Source: Fremontodendron californicum (taxonomy: Eukaryota > Streptophyta > Magnoliopsida > Malvales > Malvaceae). Taken from it: a DNA stretch of 64,000 nucleotides. Shown here piece after piece: positions 51,601-63,763 of this stretch. The notes below the pieces were generated by a model. It saw only the letters and a program-made list of their open reading frames with translations, was not told the DNA's origin and did no database searches. The stretch covers positions 6,148,001 through 6,212,000 of the forward strand of contig JAULJL010000017.1 of the NCBI GenBank assembly GCA_030761205.1. Reading direction: 5' to 3'. Every line of letters begins with the position of its first letter. Within the stretch, counting starts at the first letter, position 1. Made by a program: the position numbers and the translations under genes.

Positions 51601-54600
51601 GGAGCTACATTGAGTTTGTTGATAATCAGGATGTTCTGGACCTCATTGAAAAGGTCTGTCGAATCTACCTCTCCAATTTATTTGGCTGGTCTTTTACTAA
51701 CTGTTTTAATATTGTATCATCTGTACCTCCAATATTTACTCCCATTAAAGTGAATCTTTGTATAGCTGTGGAGTTGGTTCTGTGTTGTTGACTATGCATC
51801 TCTATTAAAAGAAATTTGTGATAAAGCACGCCCACTAGTACTATACACACTGGCTTGTTACTATTCTGTATTGTTTCCTTATATTGTGTCTGGTGATGTC
51901 AGTTCTAGTTACATCCATGTTTAGCATTCTCTGTTTTCATGGAACACATGTAGGACGGATGTGGTAGATGAACAGTCTATATAATGTTGTGGTCACATCT
52001 CCTTATTTCCTAGATCTTTTGGTCTTCTTTTTGACCAATGAAATTGCCTTAACTTTTGATAAGCCAAAGTGCCAAACTCCTTTCTTCATGTTAGATGTTG
52101 CATTAACTGTATAGTGTTATTTTCATGCTATATAGAAGATAAAGTGGTAAGGGCATCTATGATGCTTTATTCTCATGGAAGAATTTAAAACACGGGAGAA
52201 AACCTGATTGATGAGGATTGTGGTATATAAAATGCTCAGCTTGAAAACAGGAGAGGAAATTTGGTGGAAGAATGATGGGAAAACAGAAATCTAAAAAAGA
52301 GAAGAGAAGATGGATCAATTGTCAGCTGTTGAAATAGTTGTAAATAAGCCACCAGCTGTAGTCTAGCATAAAATGAAACTGTTCAGTTAAAACTAGACCA
52401 AATGGTATTAGTTGCATTTCATTCTAACAAGTCCAAGTTGTGCAAGCAATGCAAAAAGTACTGCCTGCTTCAATCAAGCTGCTGTGGAAATGATACAAGA
52501 GTGATAGTTCGGTCAATAGCTACTTAAATCATATTTTTTTGCTTTAAATTCCTTGCGACAATAATTTCTTTTGTAATATTGAACCGGAGTTTTGAATCTT
52601 GTATTAGTATCATTCATGTTGGATTGTCGGTATTGATTTATTAATTATCGTTGGACCCACATTGGGAATTTCTGGTGCGAACTTCTTGAGTACTGTTATG
52701 CCTGTAATTCTTGTTATCTCTGTGCTTGAGAAATGGCCTTTCTTCGTCTAATGAGTTCATCTCTTTCGTGCATTTCTGTGTGCTCTCACATTTTTCTCTC
52801 TTTTCCTTTCCTCTGGTCACAAAGAAATATTTTCTTGTTCTAATTTTTTTTTATACGATTTATTGTACATTCTTACCAATCTTAGTCCTGGATATGGATG
52901 GGCTTTGAGTAAACACATCAATGATATAAATGTGTTAAATGGTCCATGCACTTGTGTGGTGGTTATTTTATTTATTATATGTTTTTCATTTTTCCTGTTC
53001 TTGATTTCCAGAAACCGGGTGGCATAATTGCTCTTCTAGATGAGGCTTGGTAAGATGTAGTGAGCATTTACTTATATTTGACATTTCAAAATTTGACTAG
53101 AATTTCTTTCAGTTACGTAACTATAAGTTAATAATTATATCTGACTGTTCTTGTGGTGATGTTGCTGAGTGTTTTTTTTCCTCTCGTATGTTCCCCTTTA
53201 TAAAAGCATGTTTCCAAGATCAACACATGAAACATTTGCTCAGAAGCTGTACCAGACGTTTAAAAACCATAAGCGCTTCAGCAAGCCCAAATTGTCTCGT
53301 AGTGACTTCACAATTTGCCATTATGCTGGTGATGTAAGTTTGCTTTCTCTTCATAGTAAATTCATGTCGTAGAACGAAACTAAGAAGCTAGAAGTGAATG
53401 GATTTCTATTTATGTACTCAAACAAAAATTTATGTTCCTTTTCAGGTTACTTATCAAACTGAATTGTTCCTGGACAAGAACAAAGATTATGTTGTTGCTG
53501 AACATCAGGCCCTTTTGAGTGCTTCCAAATGTTCCTTTGTTTCTGGTTTATTTCCACCTTTAGCTGAGGAATCCTCCAAATCATCAAAATTCTCATCAAT
53601 AGGTTCTCAATTTAAGGTGTGCTGGTATTTCTGTTTCTTAAAGGCAGATTATTACCTCTTCTTTTCCAGTCTAATGGGTTACAAAGTGGTCTTTTTCTTT
53701 TGTTTTACACAGCAACAATTACAAGCATTACTTGAAATCCTCAGTTCCACTGAGCCACATTACATACGTTGTGTAAAGCCCAATAATCTTCTTAAGCCAT
53801 CAATATTTGAGAATAAAAATGTTCTCCAACAACTACGGTGTGGGGTAAGTTCTATGAGGTTGAGCTGAAATGTATATTGATATTTAATTAGAACTGCTTG
53901 CCTACTTTATCCACATTATTTGCTTCATTTCAGGGAGTTATGGAGGCAATCAGGATTAGTTGTGCCGGATATCCTACTCGAAAATCATTTGATGAATTTG
54001 TAGACCGATTTGGCCTCCTTGCACCTGAGGTTTTGGATGGAAGGTACAGTTAACAATTCTCTTGGTTCTCAAGAGGTTTCTTCGAAACTGTACTCTGACT
54101 CGTTTAATATACATGTTAGTTCTGATGAGGTTGATGCTTGCAAGAAGCTTCTAGAGACGGTGGGACTTCAAGGCTATCAGGTAAATGTCTGATGGACATT
54201 CAAATAATCTCCTCTTAGTCAATTGAGTTTCCTTTCCATTAGTATTAGATCTCCTCTTGAATCATTAGGATATATCTTATGCAAAATCCCCATGTCATCA
54301 AGATGTCAATAAAAGCTAGCATACATACATGCAACAGGCAGATATTTATGTTTGGCCTTTGACTTATGCCCACTGGCAATAACACTGAGGAGATTCCACT
54401 CTACTCGTCTGTTATGTGTGTCAAAAGATCTATTGGGTGAAGACCCTTACCGTCTTAATGGGTAAAAGTGCTCAAGTTTGGACTGGGTAAAAACACCTCA
54501 AGTAAACTTGAGAAATTTCTGGAAGCTAGCAACTGTTAGCAAAGAGCAAAACACTTGTCACATACAGAATGTAAGTTGTTGGATTCCAGCCACAAACTTG

Positions 54601-57600
54601 ATATTATAAGTGCTCTATATTGGTTAATGTTATTAGCTTTTCTGTTTCTTGCTTGAGGATGTAAGCATCATGTAGCATAAGTACATATGGAAACAATACA
54701 TGCATCTTCCAGATGGGAGTTCATTCCTTGCCATTGAACAAATTGTATATGCATCCATCTGTTTCATGATTGTTTAGTCACATGTTCTACGCATCTATGT
54801 TCTGGTTGGACTTTGGGAAAGATCATACTGATGCCAATTTATTTTTTGGCAGATTGGTAAGACAAAGGTTTTTCTCAGGGCTGGTCAGATGGCTGAACTA
54901 GATACCCGTAGGACTGAAGTCTTAGGAAGATCTGCTAGCATTATCCAGAGGAAAATTCGTTCTTATTTATCTCGCAGAAGTTTTATCGTGCTTCGTCGAT
55001 CTGCATTACAGATTCAATCTGTCTGCAGAGGTATTTTTATTCCTGTTGATGCATTTCTGTGTGTGGCTGTTGTAAATTAACTAAATTTACTCCCTATTGA
55101 GGCATTTGTTATTTTGTACACCTGTTAATAGTTTTTGTCTGTGCTGATTTCAGGACAACTTGCTCGCAAAGTTTACGAAGGCATGAGAAGAGAAGCAGCC
55201 AGTTTGAGGATCCAGAGAGATTTGCGTATGCATCTTGCCAGGAAAGCTTATAAAGAGTTGTGTTCCTCTGCTGTTTCCATTCAGACAGGTTTGTGGGGGA
55301 TGGTTGCTCGCAATGAGCTACGCATCAGAAGGCAGACCAGAGCAGCAATTATAATTCAGGTAGGTCAAGGATTTTAAATTGTTCTTATATCATATTGCAT
55401 GGACAATAATTTATTTTAGAAAAATGCCATACCTTTTCAATTTTGCTTTGAGTGGCTGAACCTCTTTTTTTTTTCCTTTAATATTGTTACTTTTTTAAAA
55501 ACTTGGAATGACTTTGAATGTACTTAACAGAGTCAATGTCGTAAGTACTTGGCCCAGTTGCATTATCTGAAGTTGAAGAAAGCGGCAATTGCAACGCAAT
55601 GTGCATGGAGAGGAATACTTGCTCGCAAAGAACTGCGGAAGCTTAAGATGGTATTCCCATTTTTATTTTCTTTCGTTTTTCCAGCTGAGGAAATCTTTAT
55701 TGTCATCTTCGATAGATCTTTAAAAAGGTTGGCAGTTGACACAGTTGTTTTTGTGGTCCTCTTCTTTGCTTAAATTTGAAATCAGAACACTCAAAAATTG
55801 CATCTATGTTAAGATATAATTATGGGGGTTCTTCAAATTTGAATTTGATTTCTTTTTATTGTAAGTTAACCCTCTTATGTGAAACCTGAAGTCATCTAAA
55901 GCCTATTCTTATCAACAATCAAATATATATACAGTCCTACCAGCTTACATAATGGGGTGAAACAAAGAAACCAGACATGCTTATTCTGCTCTATTTTCAA
56001 ACTTTGTTTTCTGAAACAATTTAGTATTTCTAAAACCTTAAGTATGCTAATATCTTGTTTCATGAATGTATCACTCAGTTTTTCTGTTATTATTTTTATT
56101 TGCAGGCTGCTAGGGAAACTGGAGCTCTGCAAGCTGCCAAGAACAAACTGGAAAAGCAAGTTGAGGAATTGACATGGAGATTACAGCTGGAGAAACGTAT
56201 GAGGGTAAGCATGATAATAAATTAACTGAAGCTAGTTTATTTCTTTTGTTTTGTTTTGTTTTGTTATTTTCCTTTTCATTTTGTGTGTGTTGTAGCTGGT
56301 AGGACATAGTGAATCCAGTACAGGTAAGATGATGCAGAACAGAGGCATTTTTGTGTGCTTGGCATCTCTCATATGATTGTCTTTTTTGTTCGATGTGCAT
56401 TGTATTTGAGAAAGGGTATTAAATTCTGTATGCGTTATCTCTTGATTTTAATTGTGTAGATTATGAGGATGTTAGTTGTATTTGACATCCCATCTAGAAT
56501 TAGCTGCTTTGAATAAATAACTTGATATTGCATTTATCGCTTCTTATGTGATCCCAGCCTGTATATCCAGCCGCTTTGGGCTGGGCTTTAAGATTTTTAA
56601 GTGTTAGCTCGGCCTGGCCTGAAATAATTATTTATTAAATAATGTATTTCCATTTAAATTTAGTTTTAAATATTTTGAAAAATATTGAAATATTAATATA
56701 AATGGCCCTACAGGTGGGGCGGGGCTAGGTCTCCAAGGCCTAACTGAAGTCCAGGAACACCTCTACCTGCATGCTGTAGTGCTTCTATTATTGTCTTTTC
56801 TCATCATTTGTACATTCTTGTCTTACTCTGTAGGTTGACTTGGAAGAAGCTAAAACACAAGAAAATGCAAAACTACAGTCTGCTTTGCAAGACATGCAAC
56901 TTCAGTTTAAAGAAACCAAAGAATTGCTTGCCAAGGAACGTGAGGCTGCCAAAAGGGTGGCTGAGGTGGTCCCTGTAATTCAAGAGGTTCCGGTGGTGGA
57001 CAATGTGATGCTGGAGAAGCTTACAAGTGAGAATGAAAAACTGAAGGTGAGGAGGCTGAGTCTAATATCTGTGTATTGCACTAAGATACGGTGAACATAC
57101 GATAATATAGGACATCTTAGGGATGTTTTTTAAGCCTGATAGAACACTAATTTCATAATTATATTTCTCATGAGCTTATTATCTTCAGTCTATGGTGAGT
57201 TCGTTGGAAAAGAAAATTGATGAAACAGAGAAAAAGTTTGAAGAGACAAACAAGATAAGTGAAGAAAGGTTGAAACAAGCTTTGGAGGCAGAATCGAAAA
57301 TAGTTCAGTTGAAGACTATTATGCACAGGTTAGTTTGTGCCCTTAATGATTCATACCGTTAACTACCAGAATCTGGGATAGAGCTTATTTGCATGCATAT
57401 CGGTGAAGCTGTGTTTATTCATTTCATTCTTTTTCTTTTTTCTATCTTTCTCCTGGTCATCATTGTTTCTTTTGTTAGCAGGCTTGAAGAAAAATTTTCA
57501 AATATGGAATCTGAAGACCAAGTTCTGAGGCAGCAAACCCTGTTAAATTCACCTGTTAAGAAGATTTCGCAGCATCCACCAATTCCAGTCATTACGGTAA

Positions 57601-60600
57601 AATATAGCATTGATTTTTTATCTTCCTGCCTCATTAGTCATTATGTTGATATTTCCTATTATCCTTTTGCTTTGAAAATTTGCAGAATTTGGAAAATGGT
57701 CGCCATATGGATGAAGCGAACAAATCAAATGTATGTTACATATTTGTTTTTTATACTTATGATCATAGTTATCTAGTTTCTCTAATGTGGCCATTTACAA
57801 GAGCTGTTACAACAGGAATCACAGAGTGCGACTCCAGTGAAGAAGGGTGGCACAGAATCTGATGGCAAGTTGCGAAGATCCAATCTTGAACGCCAACATG
57901 TATGTGTTTGTGACTATTGGTTTTTGCATCTTCAAGCTTTTTTCTCCTTCTGCAGTGTGTCAGTTATTGTTTTCTGCCATTCTTTCAACAGGAGAACGTT
58001 GATGCACTGATCAATTGCGTTACAAAAGACATTGGGTTCAGTCATGGAAAACCTGTTGCAGCATTTACCATATATAAATGTCTTCTCCACTGGAAATCTT
58101 TTGAAGCAGAAAGGACCAATGTGTTTGATCGTCTCATTCAGATGATTGGTTCTGCAATTGAGGTAATTAATTGTATCATTCATAGTCTTGTTTGTGGAGT
58201 AACGGTTGCCGGCTATGTCATCGGCTTCATTTTCCTTTATCATTCTACCTTTCGCATGACTTTTGCTTTCTGCTGATTTTTATTTTGACTAATTTTCATT
58301 AATTTGTTTTAACAATCTCATTTTCTAAATGAGTCCTTATAAGGTGTGTTACTGTTGTTGCTTCTGATAAGCATGTGACATTACTGTTGAAGATTTTTTA
58401 CTGACATAATTTTCTTCCCTTTTATTAGGTTACCTTGCTTTTATAATTGTAAAATAGTTGCTTTAGAAAATCACACTTCTGTTTCTGATTTCTACTTTCT
58501 GGGAATCTTTTATGTTCTTTTTGTTTCTTTATGCTAGAGTAAAACAAGTATGAAGGTGTCATTAATAAGTGAAGGATGAAAACTTCTTCTTTGGTTGTAG
58601 AATGAAGAAAACAATGGTCATATGGCTTATTGGTTGTCCAACACCTCAGCATTATTGTTCTTGCTCCAAAAAAGTCTAAAGGCTGCTGGTTCAAGTGGTG
58701 CAAATCCAAGTCGGAAACCACCCCCTGCAACCTCTCTGTTTGGAAGAATGACAATGGTATTTGAAATTATTTTCTTCCCCACTAAGTATATCATTTTTAA
58801 GGAAGAATGAGACTATTTTTACATTCCTTTCTCCAATAACTCAGGGTTTCCGCTCGTCTCCTTCTTCCAACAACCTTGCTGCAGCTGCTGCACTTGCAGT
58901 AGTTCGCCAAGTAGAGGCAAAATACCCTGCTTTTCTTTTCAAGCAGCAACTTGCAGCATATGTGGAAAAGATCTATGGAATCATTAGAGACAACTTGAAG
59001 AAAGAGTTATCATCTTTGCTTTCTCTATGCATCCAGGTATCTTGGGATTCACTCTTCAACAGTTTGAAGCTGTATCATCAACTGTTTGGTGGACAGCGAT
59101 AATTAATTTAATCTTGATCCCTTTATATGTTTTTTTCTATTTGGTCATGCTGACTTTTAGGCACCGAGAACATCTAAGGGAAGTGTACTAAGATCTGGGC
59201 GGTCCTTTGGCAAAGATTCTCCTTCAAATCACTGGCAGAGTATTATTGATAGCCTCAACACCCTCCTCAGTACTTTGAAGGAATATTTTGTAAGGAACCT
59301 GAGTTTTTCCTTCTCACTCTGCTTCATAAACTTTCATTGCTGCTGTCAATCTTGATTTCCAGTTAAATGCACAGATGTTTTTACAGTTTTTTGGTTTTCA
59401 GGTGCCTTCAGTTCTTATCCAGAAGATCTTCACTCAAACATTTTCATATATTAATGTACAATTGTTTAATAGGTAATGTTTTGTTTTATTGCCGTTCCTT
59501 TTCGGTTTTATTTCAATGGTTTGGTTATATTGACATTTGTTATCATTTTCCAGCCTTCTTCTACGCCGTGAGTGTTGTACATTTAGCAATGGAGAATATG
59601 TCAAGGCTGGTTTAGCTGAATTAGAGCTCTGGTGCTGCCAGGTGAAAGAACAGGTAACCTTTTTTTGGTTGTAATTTTCATCCGTGTTTATACACGGAGT
59701 TGTTGCTACATAATTTTGCTGGACTATTTGCTTACTTTTAATGGCTTACTTAAGGCGTATAGCTGTGCTGATGCTTTACTTGCACTTGCCTGGAACTGCA
59801 GTATGCGGGGTCGTCATGGGATGAACTTAAGCACATAAGACAGTCTGTTGGATTCTTGGTATGTCGAGGCATTATTTAACAATATAGATATTGTGATGGG
59901 TTGTTTAATTTGTTTTTCATTGTTAAACTTTTTGGCGTTTGGAGTAAGAAGTATCTTTGACTTGCTTAGTTATCTGGTCTTGAGTTTAGGTGTTGTACTA
60001 CTGAATTTTGAAAATGATTATTTAGCATATTAAGAAAAAATCCCTGAAATATTTTCCAGAATCCTTTCATCTTGCACACATTGGGTCCCATTTTATTATA
60101 TTTGACACTGCACAAAGTTTAAGGTAACACAATCATATTGATTGTTAATGGTTCTCAAATGCCCCATTCAGCGAAAGCCAATATAGGGTTGAATTTAATA
60201 ATTGTAGATAGAAAAGTGAACACAACATTTAACTTTCCAAACAATGATAATTTCGGAGAGCCGATATGGGAAGTGTGGCAGATATACAAGGACAGGATTT
60301 ACCGGTAGATATGTTATTTCCTTCATAATGCTGTTGATTGAAAGAGATGCACTCTAGGAAACATAGACTTCGTAATACCTTCATGTGACTGTTTCCTTTT
60401 GGGTGCAGCACTATTGAACTTTATTTCCTTGATTAGGTTTCTGAGGTGTCAGTTGTCTTAAATAATGTATTTCCCTGTGCTTGTAGGTTAGTTAACCTCT
60501 AACATGCTGACAAGCATTTCTTTGCTTGCACAATATGGCTCTTCAACTGTCTTTGGGTCTTGCTTGTAAATCTATTCAATTATGTTCCCTTAACCCTTGA

Positions 60601-61578
60601 AATCATTGTTATATCGAATTGTACCTGCTGAAGTAGTCTCGCTTTATTCAGAGTATTGTTTCCTGATTAGTGGTTTCCTCATTTTCACTACCCCGGGAAA
60701 GACATTGATGTTTAAGGTTATTTCCCTAGGATTTTAATAGCAGTAAATATAGAGTTATGCTTCTAATTTGAATTTTATTTAAACCTGATAACAGGTTATA
60801 CATCAGAAGTACAGAATTTCATATGATGAAATTACAAATGATCTCTGCCCTGTAAGGCTTTTCTCTTTCTCTCTCTCTCTTCCCACCCCGGTTTTCTCAT
60901 TCTCTCTGACATTAGCTTTTGGTTTGTTCAGATTCTTAGTGTACAGCAATTATACAGAATATGTACTTTGTACTGGGATGACAACTACAATACTCGAAGT
61001 GTTTCTCCCGATGTAAGTTTGTGTGTGGCAAGATCTTTCTTCTTGGTTATTTCGGAAGTTCATATAGCGAATATGATTGATTGACATGCACTCCTTTACA
61101 GGTTATTTCCCGCATGAGGGTACTAATGACGGAGGATTCTAACGATGCTGTTGGCAGTCCCTTCTTATTGGATGACAATTCCAGGTAAAAGTTCCTTCAT
61201 CTTGCCTATGTACTATGTCCAGTACTAGAAAAAGTAGATTTCTGATACGGTTTAAGTAAAAATCCCATTCAGACGGGTTTTATGGATGAGAATGATTCCG
61301 GAAGAGTTGAACGATTCTATATAGCTGGTGTGATATGAAAAGGCTAACTAGACTCTTTGAAAACCAAGTTTAATCAAAGATTGTCATAGTTGGCTGCTTT
61401 ATTACATGCCAAGCATTGGAAATTATGTCTTAGAAACAAACTAATCCATCCTTCTTAATACAGCATTCCCTTCTCTGTTGATGACCTTTCCAATTCAGTT
61501 CAAGAGAAAGAATTCTTGGAAGTCAAACCAGCAGAAGAACTTCTTGAGAATCCAGCCTTCCAATTTTTACACGAGTAA
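45602..61578 (+). CDS. XI-2: Full-length class XI myosin, XI-2/MYA2-like (copy B)
   Basis: Actin-based motor for organelle movement and cytoplasmic streaming. The 39 exons (ATG alone in exon 1) are 45602-45604, 45748-45876, 46137-46280, 46639-46784, 46870-47026, 47144-47202, 47313-47472, 48635-48784, 48885-49021, 49147-49293, 49418-49519, 51406-51463, 51552-51653, 53012-53049, 53207-53333, 53446-53616, 53713-53844, 53934-54043, 54120-54180, 54853-55030, 55154-55359, 55531-55650, 56106-56204, 56834-57046, 57189-57328, 57482-57596, 57686-57730, 57816-57899, 57992-58162, 58601-58756, 58845-59036, 59161-59289, 59402-59472, 59554-59653, 59802-59858, 60795-60851, 60932-61012, 61102-61184, 61464-61578. 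They sum to 4545 bases, so 1514 residues and no internal stop, the usual XI length. Seen in order: SH3-like N-terminus, P-loop GESGAGKT (156-163), switch I NSSRFG (about 211), switch II DIYGFE (434-439), IQ neck (about 735-880), coiled coil (about 880-1068) and globular DIL tail (about 1112-1514). The end PAEELLENPAF is MYA2-like. Residue 11 is Tyr where copy A has Ser. Confidence 0.95.
46353..46664 (+). repeat. 156-bp tandem duplication of intron 3/exon 4 start (copy B)
   Basis: Same structure as in copy A: 46353-46508 and 46509-46664, the first with the dead acceptor and altered exon start. One difference from copy A (GATTGC to GATTCC near 46507). Confidence 0.9.
50207..50451. mobile_element. 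GGGC-rich inverted-repeat element in intron 11 (copy B)
   Basis: Duplicate of 31844-32087, longer by one A. The ends TAGAGGTGTCC and GAACAGGTCTA are kept. Confidence 0.7.
56555..56765. mobile_element. GGGC-rich inverted-repeat element in intron 23 of the full-length myosin
   Basis: Left CAGCCTGTATATCCAG with TTTGGGCTGGGC; right, in reverse complement, TAGAGGTGTTCCTGG with CCTTGGAGACC. GGGC/GGCCTGGCC blocks flank an AT-rich core. It is a more decayed member of the family at 14822-15363 and 31844-32087. It lies in a part of the gene that was not duplicated. Confidence 0.5.
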
Positions 61579-62229
61579 GGCTTAGGAAGCTTACATGTGC
61601 TCCCCCTTTTTTTTTTTTTTCGTGTCGAGGTTGGCAATGGGGACTTAAAACACCATTGCCAACTCAATGGTGGTTGTAAATCCAATTCATTTTCCCTTAG
61701 ATAGATATATATTCTTTACGTCCATCGGTCTCCTGCTGTAAAATGTTCTATTGGTTTATTTTTTTTGACATTCAAAATTGTAAAAGCTGTCATTGTTAAG
61801 CGGGGGCACGTATTTGTTAGGTTGATCTGTTTTTTATTTTTATTTTTTTACATTGGTTTATTCTTCTTCCATAAGGGGGCAGGCATTTTTATAGGAAGTG
61901 GAGGTGTAATGCACAGTGTCGTTATTGTTGGTGTCTGAGAGCCTGAGACATGGATCCATACACATATATAGTTGAAAGATTTCTTATCATGGTTGATTTT
62001 GCATAGGAATTTTGATTCCATTTCAACTTCTTTCTGCCTCGAATTTTGTACTCCTCGAGATTCGAATTTCAAACTCGTTGAATGTTACTTTTTAAGAAGA
62101 ATGATTGTATGAATTAATGTTTTCATTTTTGTACCAAAGAAGAGTTGAGTTGGAAATTAGAGAAAAAAAGAAAGTGCTATGATCAAAATTTTAATTTGCA
62201 TGCTATAACATTCTTGGCAGTCGGCTACA
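61579..62229 (+). other. 3' UTR and downstream flank of the myosin gene
   Basis: T-rich sequence after the TAA at 61576-61578, including a T run at 61608-61620. No poly(A) site can be fixed with confidence, and no other gene is seen. Confidence 0.45.
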
Positions 62230-62540
62230 CTTGTTGAAGAGTCGAGTTATCCGTTCAGTTCGGTTTGAATTGAATTTTAATTTGGATCGGGTTTGAATAA
62301 AGTTTTTGTAATTCGGTTTGGTTTTGTTCGGTTCGAATTATTATTCATTAAATAAAAAATATTTTTATTTAAATTTAATTATAATATATAAAAATATATT
62401 TTTAATATTTTAATAATTTATGAACAGTAAAACGTGATTATGAACGGCCCGAGTTTGATTCAAAACAGACTTGGGCAAAAAAAAAATTTCAAATCGCGAC
62501 TTAATTTGATCTATGAGCATATCTATTATCGGTAAAGGGC
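62230..62540. repeat. Degenerate TTCGGTTTG-rich repeat
   Basis: Repeated words such as GTTCAGTTCGGTTTGAATTG, AATTCGGTTTGG and GTTCGGTTCGAATTATTATT lie next to an AAATAAAAAATATTTTTATTT core. The core resembles the cores of the GGGC-rich family. No clear ends. Confidence 0.4.
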
Positions 62541-63763
62541 ACAATGTTTTAGACATAAAAATCTCTATTTTCATGATATGAATGAATTTAAAGACTACTA
62601 AGCGAATAGAAACGTGATCAGATAATAACTTAATGGTGATAGTCAAAGATGTCGAAATCAAATCTCTTGCAACTTAAACTATAAAAAAAGAAAAAGAAAT
62701 TCAACTATATTATCAAAGAGAAAAAGAAGAAGAAGGATAAGCAATGTGGAAAAGAAGGAAGCCATAATAGATTTCAATAGCATATGATAATAATAAATGA
62801 AAAGAGACTTACAGTATGTGAAAATAAAATGAAAGCAAACAATTATCTTTGAATTTAGCGGGGCAGAAATTTTGGGATTTGGCAATCCATGTGAATTCCT
62901 CATGGGAATATGGAATAATTGGGCGAGCAGCTTCAGCCTTGAGCTCATGCACAAGGGGGAGGACTTGACATCACCACAAGAAAATAAAGTCTTCCGGTCC
63001 CTAGCCTAGGGAGAGAGGTTTGGGACCATGGTTTGATTACCATCGAGTCATTTAGGCTCAAGGACCGCAGCTGGACCCACCCTTTTTTAATCCCTTCCTA
63101 CCAGTGCTACTACAACTGTAATTCACATTAAATTCCCCCTAGATTTCATGGTCCAACCCCAATCGTAATTTCATCGAGCCGCCATGTCAGCAGCTGCCTC
63201 CTACAGCTGCCAATGGTAGTTTTTCTTGGAAGGATTTGGTTTTGGTAGATTTTTGTGAATTGATCCCATTTTCCACCTGATCAAAGCCATAATTCCTTCC
63301 TTCCAAGTCTAACCCACCCCTCGGCCTCTAGGGACCGGACTAGGGTTGGTCAATGGTTTTTAGGGTCTCTCTCTCTCTTACTCCATTTGGCATCTGCTGC
63401 AGCTGGTGATTACTGATTAGCCATACTACGCCCATGCCCTCCACATGCATCATACAGCCAGCTGGCTATACTTGGGTCCATTTTCAGGATGAGATTGATT
63501 TAATTGCACATCTAACACTTTTTGCTTCTTTCATTTCTCTTATTTTGTTTTTAAAACAATAAATTTATCTTTATAAAGAGCATTTTGATAGTGTACAATT
63601 TTAAGTTTTTGGACCTCCGAAATTAATGTACAATTTTTTTTTTGTTTTTTTTAAAAAAAAAATTATAATTTAAGAATAGTAAAAGAAATTATATATATAT
63701 ATATTAAAATTCGAACTCAAAATTTATTAAATATCACATTTTAAAAGTACATAACTATACGAA
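62541..63763. other. Gene-free right flank
   Basis: No gene supported. The minus-strand frames at 62410-62661 and 62679-62954 have no family features. A GC-richer stretch (62940-63500) with CT tracts at 63365-63380 could be the promoter side of a gene outside the window, but nothing in it proves this. From about 63540 it is simple A/T DNA. Confidence 0.35.

Larger units (their letters stand above)
35718..54081. repeat. Tandem duplication, unit B (18364 bp)
   Basis: Second copy of the 18 kb unit, directly abutting unit A and continuing without a break into the 3' half of the myosin gene. It starts with the last 21 bases of the 412-bp MITE. Differences from unit A include a longer poly-A run (36428-36456), shorter CT and TA microsatellites, a 10-bp insertion near 36609, an insertion of about 22 bases near 42569, and scattered substitutions. 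Confidence 0.97.

Noticed and set aside
56296..56323. Possible extra 28-bp exon in intron 23 (AG acceptor before CTGGTAGG, donor GTAAGATG)
   Set aside because: Including it would break the frame, while joining 56204 to 56834 directly gives MRVDLEEAKTQE as expected for the family.
62679..62954. Minus-strand 91-codon frame near the right end
   Set aside because: It starts from a non-ATG codon and ends in a run of hydrophobic low-complexity residues from a T/A-rich tract. No homology is recognisable.
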